Source of the DNA: Lihuaxuella thermophila
Lineage (GTDB): Bacteria; Bacillota; Bacilli; Thermoactinomycetales; Thermoactinomycetaceae
DNA: 64,000 nt
Direction of reading: 5' to 3'
Assembly: GCF_900110165.1 (NCBI RefSeq)
Contig: NZ_FOCQ01000009.1
Span: 62,001 to 126,000 of the forward strand
Positions within the stretch are counted from its first letter, which is position 1; every line of letters begins with the position of its first letter. This document shows, piece after piece, positions 28,575 to 34,348 of the stretch. Under the pieces are notes generated by a model, which worked only from the letters and a program-made list of their open reading frames with translations, searched no databases and had not been told where the DNA came from. A program made the translations under genes and the position numbers.

Positions 28575-28712
28575 ATGGCACTGCTCATGCCGCTTGCTTA
28601 CGGAACGGTGGGGTTATTCGTGGGCAGCCTATGCGGGTTGTCGACCGGAGCAACCGCGTGGATGGGTGTGCTTGGTGCGACCCATCCTATATCGCGGCCC
28701 CAGCCGCCTTAA
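28575..28712 (+). CDS. Possible small membrane peptide (45 aa) or 3' remnant of a membrane gene
   Basis: ATG 28575 opens MALLMPLAYGTVGLFVGSLC and continues GLSTGATAWMGVLGATHP, a strongly hydrophobic, Gly-rich segment that resembles one or two transmembrane helices. There is no good ribosome binding site, so it may be the residue of a larger transporter gene lost after dabA. No family recognised. Confidence 0.3.
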   Translation: MALLMPLAYGTVGLFVGSLCGLSTGATAWMGVLGATHPISRPQPP

Positions 28713-28866
28713 CGCATTCCGTTCCTGAAGCGAATCCATTTATTTAGGCATGTCGCTTGGCATAACATTCCCCTTGGGTAATCTCCCGCAACCAGGGTTG
28801 AGATTCATCGCCGTGGAACTCACGGTCTGAGCTTGGAAGTAACTCAAGAGAAAGGTGCCGGAAAAA
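28713..28866. other. Intergenic stretch before the GNAT gene
   Basis: Contains an imperfect hairpin (GGTAATCTC with GTTGAGATT) around 28780-28806 and the ribosome binding site of the next gene. Together with 28550-28574 and the hydrophobic small frame it makes a 317-bp interval with no confidently supported gene. Confidence 0.35.
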
Positions 28867-29394
28867 ATGATCGAAACAAAGCGGTTGCAGTTTCGCCCCT
28901 ATCAATGGACGGATCTGGACTTTCTTGCATCCCTGTGGGCGAATCCCGATGTGGTGCGATATATCGGCAATGGAAAAACCAAAAATATAGAGGAGATCCG
29001 GGCCTTATTCCCGGCATGGGTGAAGAGAAGCCAATCCGGATTCGGATTGCAAGTGGCTGTTCTCAAAGAGTCGGGAGAGCCGATCGGACATGCGGGACTG
29101 ATTCGGCAGGAAGTGGATGGAAAACATGAATGGGAGATCGGTTACTGGTTGGCAAAAAAATACTGGGGTCAGGGTTTTGCTACCGAAGCTGCGCTTGGAT
29201 TTCGCGATCATGCTGTTCAGCAATTGGGAATCAGCAGGGTGATTTCCATCATTCAACCTGCTAACCATGCTTCGATCCACGTGGCTCAAAAAATCGGGAT
29301 GGTGAAAGAAAAGGAGACGATCTTCCGCTCCGTTCCGGTTCTGATTTATTCTCTCGAGACATCCTCAAAAACAAGCACGCAATCGCGTCCGTGA
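28867..29394 (+). CDS. GNAT-family N-acetyltransferase (RimJ/RimL-like)
   Basis: A 175-residue acetyl-CoA-dependent transferase. It opens IETKRLQFRPYQWTDLDFLA, the RimJ/L pattern, and has the acetyl-CoA loop region GYWLAKKYWGQGFATEAALG near residues 95-115 and the helix NHASIHVAQKIGM. The substrate may be a protein N-terminus or small amine; unknown. ATG 28867 lies ten bases after AAAGGTG; an in-frame GTG at 28855 overlaps that site. It stands alone between the carbon-uptake operon and sspH copy 2. Confidence 0.85.
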   Translation: MIETKRLQFRPYQWTDLDFLASLWANPDVVRYIGNGKTKNIEEIRALFPAWVKRSQSGFGLQVAVLKESGEPIGHAGLIRQEVDGKHEWEIGYWLAKKYWGQGFATEAALGFRDHAVQQLGISRVISIIQPANHASIHVAQKIGMVKEKETIFRSVPVLIYSLETSSKTSTQSRP

Positions 29395-29423
29395 GAATTC
29401 CAGCCATTCAGCAGGGATATTTG

Positions 29424-29452
29424 GAATAACATTCCTCCAGTGACGCAACCTA
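29424..29452 (+). promoter_or_regulatory. Candidate sigma-G promoter of sspH copy 2
   Basis: GAATA-N17-CAACCTA, the same layout as the promoter of sspH copy 1, followed by the identical CTATAGACAAAC. The GAATA -35 is closer to the sigma-G consensus than the GTATA of copy 1. Confidence 0.6.
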
Positions 29453-29485
29453 TAGACAAACAGCCTGAAAAGGAGGAAGAAGCAA

Positions 29486-29665
29486 ATGGACATATCTCGG
29501 GCGAAGGAGATCTTGCAATCACCGGAAAGGGTGGAAGTGAAGTACCGGGGAGTTCCCGTCTGGATCCAATATATCGATGAAACTGCCGAAAAGGCTCTGG
29601 TGTACCCGGAGGGGAGCCCGGATGAAGAAAAGATCGTGCCTGTCTGGGATCTGGACGAAAGATAG
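29486..29665 (+). CDS. sspH: H-type small acid-soluble spore protein, copy 2
   Basis: A 59-residue paralogue of the protein at 23048: MDISRAKEILQSPERVEVKY at the N terminus, GVPVWIQYIDE in the middle and VPVWDLDER at the end. AAAAGGAGGAAG precedes the ATG. Upstream sequences of the two copies align for some 60 bases, so this is a duplication that included the promoter. A weak hairpin (GGGT/ACCC) with TTTTTT follows. A second hairpin, GATCCCG/CGGGATC at 29763-29789, may also end transcription here. Confidence 0.85.
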   Translation: MDISRAKEILQSPERVEVKYRGVPVWIQYIDETAEKALVYPEGSPDEEKIVPVWDLDER

Positions 29666-29870
29666 ATCGGGTGAAACCCCGCTTTTTTCTTTGTTGTCAA
29701 CATTTCCGTATTGACCCGTGCTCGGTAGCCGCAGAAAAATGATTCCCCTTAAAGCAAAAAGGGATCCCGACTTCGCGTTTGGCGGGATCTCTTATCTGTT
29801 TTTGAACCTTTATCCATTCATCCGCCTGGTTGTTTACAGGTAAAACCTTACCGCCGGACGGGAAGTGGTT

Positions 29871-29936
29871 TTGAAAAAATGGGTTTGATTTGTTATACTA
29901 CAATCTGTTGCATAACAGAAGGTGTTATAATATAAT
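29871..29936 (+). promoter_or_regulatory. Two tandem sigma-A promoters before a 45-aa ORF
   Basis: TTGAAA-N17-TATACT (29871-29899) and TTGCAT-N17-TATAAT (29908-29936) lie one after the other, both with ideal spacing. Such strong signals suggest the small downstream gene is well expressed. Confidence 0.65.
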
Positions 29937-29973
29937 ATAAGTACAACACCCCTTTCTTTTGGAGGAGATTCCG

Positions 29974-30111
29974 GTGAACACCCAACCTCAAGAATTGAAC
30001 GAAACTCACCATTGCGAGCTGTGCGGAGCCGAGTTGAAAGCACCAGAGACAGACACCCGGCCTGCCAATGATGATCTGGTTCTGAAATATATATTGAAAC
30101 ATTACGAGTAA
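29974..30111 (+). CDS. Hypothetical 45-aa protein with a CxxC motif
   Basis: GTG 29974 follows GGAGGAG at an ideal distance. The product starts MNTQPQELNETHHCELCGAE and ends DDLVLKYILKHYE. The HHCELCG segment with one cysteine pair and nearby histidines suggests a small metal site or a half zinc ribbon. No family recognised, but the strong promoters, ribosome binding site and amino-acid pattern all support a real gene. Confidence 0.6.
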   Translation: MNTQPQELNETHHCELCGAELKAPETDTRPANDDLVLKYILKHYE

Positions 30112-30300
30112 TAAAAATATTGATAGTTGTCGGTGCCATCCGGGAGGAACGTCATGTCGTTGAGGGTGAATCCATTGAAGGAAAGAAGCGCCGTGCGACA
30201 GTGATTTAAGCTACTCCCGAATCAAAAGGGCCGTTTTTGTTTTCTTCCGGGCTGAAGAGCACCCAATCCAACACGGCCGACCGAACCGACTCACAGAAAA

Positions 30301-30350
30301 AAATACGGCTCTTGCTTTGTTGTCGTATACACAAAGTAAGAGCCGTATTT
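30301..30350. terminator. Very stable 20-bp hairpin, terminator-like in both directions
   Basis: Arms AAATACGGCTCTTGCTTTGT (30301-30320) and ACAAAGTAAGAGCCGTATTT (30331-30350) pair throughout, with one G-U, around a ten-base loop. A-rich before and T-rich after. Its nearest rightward gene ends 190 bases upstream and its nearest leftward gene begins at 30644. Confidence 0.75.
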
Positions 30351-30542
30351 TATATGACAACTTCCCGTCATGTGGCTCAAATCTCTTTAAACACCCCGTC
30401 AGGGTGATGGTTTATCCACGGTTCATCCGGTAGTGGAACTCTGGATTCAAATTGAGTGGAAGAGAACACGGTTTGCTTTACAGAGAGTGACCTCATTTCA
30501 TATGAAGAAATGAAAACTGGATTCCGGGTGATCCCGTCTGCT

Positions 30543-30644
30543 TCATTTCTCCTTTTTCCCCTCTTTGGTAAGCAACTCGACCTGTTTGGGAGTCAGTTTG
30601 ATCCGTTTGCCATTGATCACCCAAATCACCGTGAGTTGATCCAT
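30543..30644 (-). CDS. Hypothetical 33-aa protein
   Basis: On the minus strand ATG 30644-30642 lies seven bases after AAAGGAGA. It encodes MDQLTVIWVINGKRIKLTPK and then QVELLTKEGKKEK, a short beta-like strand followed by a basic helix. The excellent ribosome binding site and coding-like composition make it credible. No family recognised. Confidence 0.5.
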   Translation of the reverse strand: MDQLTVIWVINGKRIKLTPKQVELLTKEGKKEK

Positions 30645-30921
30645 CCCGCATTCTCCTTTCTGTTTCATCCTCCTTCCCATAATAAATCAGCATGATTAAG
30701 TTTCCTTATGCATTTGGTGCTGTTTTTGTAAAATATATATTTTTTGTCATTCTTGCCATCCATCTTGCAGAGATGATCTTGCCTTCAGCCGGGATCCGGT
30801 GTGCTAAGTGATGAACGAGCGTGATATATTGAAAGAGGGGAGTTGTCAATCTTCGGTCTAAATGGTTCATAATTAAAGATAATAATAGATGGACACAAAG
30901 AGAAAGGCAGGTGAGCGAACC

Positions 30922-33210
30922 GTGTCCAAAATTCGGGTATCACGAAAGCTGTTTGCCAGATATCGCAGTATCCAGGCTGCTATTTCCGATGCCCCTGCCG
31001 GCAGTGTAATTGAAATAGAGCCCGGTATATATAAAGAAGATGTATGGATCGACCGGTACATAGAACTGATTGGGGCGGGACCCAAGGAAGAAATTATCAT
31101 TCAGGGAGTAAAACAGCCGACCATTGAGATGGGGGCTGATTATGCGGTCGTTAAAAACGTGACCTTACAACAGGCGAAACGAAACCAATCGCCAGTGGTT
31201 CTTGCCGGCCGCGGTTCATTGGTTTTAGACGGCTGCGATGTATTTGCCGGGTCCGGTCCGGGTGTTTCAGTGATCGGTAACTCCGCTGAACCTGTTTTCA
31301 GAAGGTGCCGTTTTTTCAGCGGCAAAAACGTGGCCGTTTTAAACAGGAGCCGGGGAAAAGTATTATTTGAAGACTGCCATCTTTCCAGCGACAGCGATAT
31401 TGCCGTCATCTTTATTGCCGATGGGAACCCCGTTGTTCGCCGTTCCACGATTACCGGTAACCCGGGCTACGGGATCTTTGTCGATGAACACGGGGAAGGA
31501 ACGTTCGAAGAGTGCAATGTGTTCGGGTTTAATTACAGCCCTGCGGTGGGGATTGACGGGGGAAATCCCTATTTTTACCGTTGCAGGATTCACGACGGCG
31601 GGGAGAGCGGGATCGTCATTCATCGTGGAAAAGGTGTCTTTCAAGAGTGCACGTTGTTTGGTTTTGAGAAAGAGCTGCCTGCGGTTCGTGTTTGTAATCG
31701 TTCCCAACCCCGTTTTCAGTATTGCACCATCAAAAATTGCAAGGGTGGCGCATTTTTGTTTGAAAATGAAGGAAGCGGACTCGTCGAGAATTGTGATCTG
31801 TTCGGTTTTATTCATGCTCCCGCCATCATCATTCGCACGGAAGCCCACCCTCAGATCTTGCGTACGCGTATCCACGACGGAAACCGTGAAGCCGTTGTGA
31901 GCACGGACCATGGCAAAGGATTGATGGAAAGCTGTGAGCTGTACGGCTTTAACGGGAATATCGTTTCCGTCACTCACTCGGGTAAGATGGATGTTCTCCG
32001 CTGCAAAGTGTATAACGGGAATGAACACGGGATCTACATGGCGCAAAAAGCGGAGGGGATTATTCAGGATACAGAAATTTCCCGTTTTCCGAGAAAAGCA
32101 GCGGTTCATATCCGGCAGGCGGCCGATCCTTCGTTTGTTCATTGCCGGATTCATGACAGTCGGCTGGGAGTGGAAATCATCGAAAATGGCCGTGGCACGT
32201 TTGAACAGTGTCTGTTTCGGGGATTGGAGAAGGTCTGGGAGATTCATGAGAGCCACCCGGCCATTCGCAACTGCAAAGATGAACATGAACAAGGATTGGA
32301 ACTGCCAGACAAGCCTTATGAATTCATGTTGAGCAAACCGCTTTCCGACTTGTTCCGTGAATTGGATGACGTGATCGGACAACAACAGGTGAAGGAAGCG
32401 CTTCGTGAAGCAGTGCTTTATCTCGATTATCTGCAGGATCGCAAACGGATGGGTTTCAAGACAAACGAACCATTGAACATTCACGCCTTATTCACGGGTC
32501 CATCCGATTCCGGCCAGCTGCAAATCGCAGATATTTATGGCCGCGTGATGCGTGAGATGGGTTTTCTGGCCAAGGGACATGTAGTCGTGGCCGGGGTATC
32601 CGATTTGATCGATCCAGATCCCGCTCAGACGGAACGAAACATCCGCTCGTTCGCCCGGCAGGCACAAGGGGGCATCTTGTATCTGCACGGGCTTCACACC
32701 CTTGACACCGGTCCGTGGCCGGCACCTTCGGCGCACATGCTTTTTTCCCTGTTGGAACAGCTGCTGGAACAAGAGGGATCTGAATTTGCCCTCATCGTTG
32801 CAGGTCCCGACCAAGAGATGAACCATTGGTTACAAGCCCACTCCCGGATCGCGGATCAACTGCAGAATCGTTATGTATTTACCGATTATTCTCCGGAGGA
32901 TCTGGCGCAGATTTTTGCCAGCGCAGCCAAAGAGGAAGATTATACCATACATCCGGCTGCTTCTCCGGTTCTCCTCAGAGAGATGAGAAGGTTATGGAAT
33001 AAACTTGACACAAAAAGCAAAGCGGAGCGTGTACGCGAGTACTTGCAAAAAGTGAAAGCCCATCACAGCCGCAGGTGCTCGAGGCTTCCCAAACAGGAAC
33101 GAACCATGGAGGTGTTAACCACTTTTTTGCCTGAAGACCTCATGGTGAAGGAGAAATCGGACGTCCAGCCGGACGATGTTTCGTGGTTGAAAGAGCTGGG
33201 CGACCATTAG
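30922..33210 (+). CDS. Right-handed beta-helix repeat protein fused to a degenerate AAA+ (SpoVK/CbbX-like) domain
   Basis: A 762-residue cytoplasmic protein with no signal peptide. Residues about 10-470 are a right-handed parallel beta-helix. A unit of about 46 residues recurs, each with a G(K/R/S)G-(V/L/T)-F-E-x-C-x-(L/V)-(F/Y)-G-F segment (GEGTFEECNVFGF, GKGVFQECTLFGF, GSGLVENCDLFGF, GKGLMESCELYGF) and a RIHDG turn. From about residue 480 the sequence follows SpoVK/CbbX AAA+ proteins (LDDVIGQQQVKEALREAV, MREMGFLAKGHVVV, ALIVAGPDQEMNHWL), but the Walker A position reads GPSDSGQLQ, without the lysine, and the Walker B position reads GGILYLHGLH, without Asp-Glu. It is therefore probably not an ATPase. 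The GTG start at 30922 follows AGGTGA; an ATG at 30889 has no ribosome binding site. It heads the polysaccharide region and ends at a terminator. Confidence 0.82.
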   Translation: MSKIRVSRKLFARYRSIQAAISDAPAGSVIEIEPGIYKEDVWIDRYIELIGAGPKEEIIIQGVKQPTIEMGADYAVVKNVTLQQAKRNQSPVVLAGRGSLVLDGCDVFAGSGPGVSVIGNSAEPVFRRCRFFSGKNVAVLNRSRGKVLFEDCHLSSDSDIAVIFIADGNPVVRRSTITGNPGYGIFVDEHGEGTFEECNVFGFNYSPAVGIDGGNPYFYRCRIHDGGESGIVIHRGKGVFQECTLFGFEKELPAVRVCNRSQPRFQYCTIKNCKGGAFLFENEGSGLVENCDLFGFIHAPAIIIRTEAHPQILRTRIHDGNREAVVSTDHGKGLMESCELYGFNGNIVSVTHSGKMDVLRCKVYNGNEHGIYMAQKAEGIIQDTEISRFPRKAAVHIRQAADPSFVHCRIHDSRLGVEIIENGRGTFEQCLFRGLEKVWEIHESHPAIRNCKDEHEQGLELPDKPYEFMLSKPLSDLFRELDDVIGQQQVKEALREAVLYLDYLQDRKRMGFKTNEPLNIHALFTGPSDSGQLQIADIYGRVMREMGFLAKGHVVVAGVSDLIDPDPAQTERNIRSFARQAQGGILYLHGLHTLDTGPWPAPSAHMLFSLLEQLLEQEGSEFALIVAGPDQEMNHWLQAHSRIADQLQNRYVFTDYSPEDLAQIFASAAKEEDYTIHPAASPVLLREMRRLWNKLDTKSKAERVREYLQKVKAHHSRRCSRLPKQERTMEVLTTFLPEDLMVKEKSDVQPDDVSWLKELGDH

Positions 33211-33229
33211 TTTAATTACTGCTGAAAAA

Positions 33230-33265
33230 GAAGCATCATCCAATCCCCGGATGGTGTTTCTTTTT
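33230..33265 (+). terminator. Intrinsic terminator of the beta-helix gene
   Basis: Twelve-pair stem GAAGCATCATCC/GGATGGTGTTTC with two G-U pairs, followed by TTTTT. Confidence 0.85.
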
Positions 33266-33565
33266 CATCCGTCTATTGTTTTCTACCACGCCGTCTTCGC
33301 CGGGCACTCACTTGACCGGGAACGGTTGGTGAAAGAACAGGAGATTCGTGGCGACAGGTGAATGTGTTCAAATTGACGGATGGTTTTTATTTGATATGCA
33401 ATAATTTCATCATTTTTTGTGAATAAAGGCCATCGAGATTTTGTCGAAACCGCTCGAAAAGTTAAGCGCTTTCATAACAAAAGCAAAAAAGGATTTTAAC
33501 AATAAAATAAAGAATAGAAAATATAATAAAAAAATATTGATGATAATATAAGATGTAAACGACCG
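33266..33565. other. Upstream region of the DUF4912-GH57 operon
   Basis: AT-rich from 33420 on. A candidate promoter TTGACG-N16-TATGCA starts at 33375. Sequence near 33500-33550 (runs of A and TAATATAAG) may hold a second one. No coding frame seen. Confidence 0.35.
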
Positions 33566-34348
33566 ATGGATGGGATGATGGTTGTATTGAAAGAGTTTGA
33601 TATTTGGCGGGAAGTCGTGCTAAAACTGGAACAAGGTGCCACTCAGGCGGAATTGGCCAAACAGCTGGGATTGACACGCGGGCAGTTCCGCTATCGGCTG
33701 CGCAAGTTTTTAGAGCAGGTTTCTGCGGAGCCAGAGGCAGCAGCTGCTGTCGAAGCTGTCGAAATGGTACCTGAACCGACGGAAATCTTCCATGACCCCG
33801 CTTTATGGGATGAAAGCTGGTCCCGCAAGTGGAACCGGAACCGCCTGGTCCTTATGGTCAAAGACACGTCCACTCTATTCGCTTACTGGGAGGTTCAGGA
33901 GCAACGCAAAGCGATCATCTGTGAGCATTTTGAAAGCGATTGGAACGAATTGCCGTTCTACCTTCAAGTATATGATGTGACAGATGTCTGGTTTGACGGG
34001 TATAATGCTCATTCGGTTCACCGCTTCAGAACTCACCCGGAAGCTGACCACTGGTATATTCACTCCCTTTCACCCGGGCGCAAGTATCTGGCAGATTGGG
34101 GAACAACCTCGCTGTCCGGTCAGTTTTTTGCGATTCTTCGTTCCAATGTAGTTGAGACGCCACGGTTGGAACAAGTGCCCCAAAACCAAGCCCCAATTTG
34201 TTTCGGCTCTCTTCACTCTGCACCAACTGCAACACGTTCTGCTTTTCCACAACCGACGACTCCTTTTTCCGTTCAGTTCATCACGGACAAACATTCGTGG
34301 ATTGAATCTTTTGACGGCTATACGCTCAAAGAGAAGGAGAATGATTGA
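33566..34348 (+). CDS. DUF4912 protein with N-terminal helix-turn-helix
   Basis: A 260-residue protein. Residues about 20-50 form a helix-turn-helix (GATQAELAKQLGLTRGQFRY); an Ala/Glu-rich linker follows; then DUF4912 occupies about 75-210 (RNRLVLMVKDTSTLFAYWEV, FYLQVYDVTDVWFDGYNAH, WYIHSLSPGRKYLADWG), a predicted beta-sandwich that may bind carbohydrate or regulate. The last 50 residues are low-complexity. The stop overlaps the start of the GH57-GT4 gene by one base, so it is coupled to polysaccharide synthesis. The ribosome binding site is weak; another start a few codons in is possible. DNA binding is inferred only from the HTH. Confidence 0.78.
   Translation: MDGMMVVLKEFDIWREVVLKLEQGATQAELAKQLGLTRGQFRYRLRKFLEQVSAEPEAAAAVEAVEMVPEPTEIFHDPALWDESWSRKWNRNRLVLMVKDTSTLFAYWEVQEQRKAIICEHFESDWNELPFYLQVYDVTDVWFDGYNAHSVHRFRTHPEADHWYIHSLSPGRKYLADWGTTSLSGQFFAILRSNVVETPRLEQVPQNQAPICFGSLHSAPTATRSAFPQPTTPFSVQFITDKHSWIESFDGYTLKEKEND

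Larger units (their letters stand above)
30112..30921. other. Gene-poor region with small ORFs and a long hairpin
   Basis: This 810-bp stretch holds a possible 16-residue peptide (ATG 30154 after GGGAGG, ending at 30204), a very stable hairpin at 30301-30350, and a leftward 33-residue ORF at 30543-30644. The part from 30700 to 30900 is AT-rich and carries a weak TTGTCA at 30844 with AT-rich sequence 18 bases later, a possible promoter for the beta-helix gene. Confidence 0.4.

Noticed and set aside
31363-32484. 373-codon open frame on the minus strand
   Set aside because: Antisense to the beta-helix repeats. The periodic sense sequence produces a long open complement, and it shows no domain.
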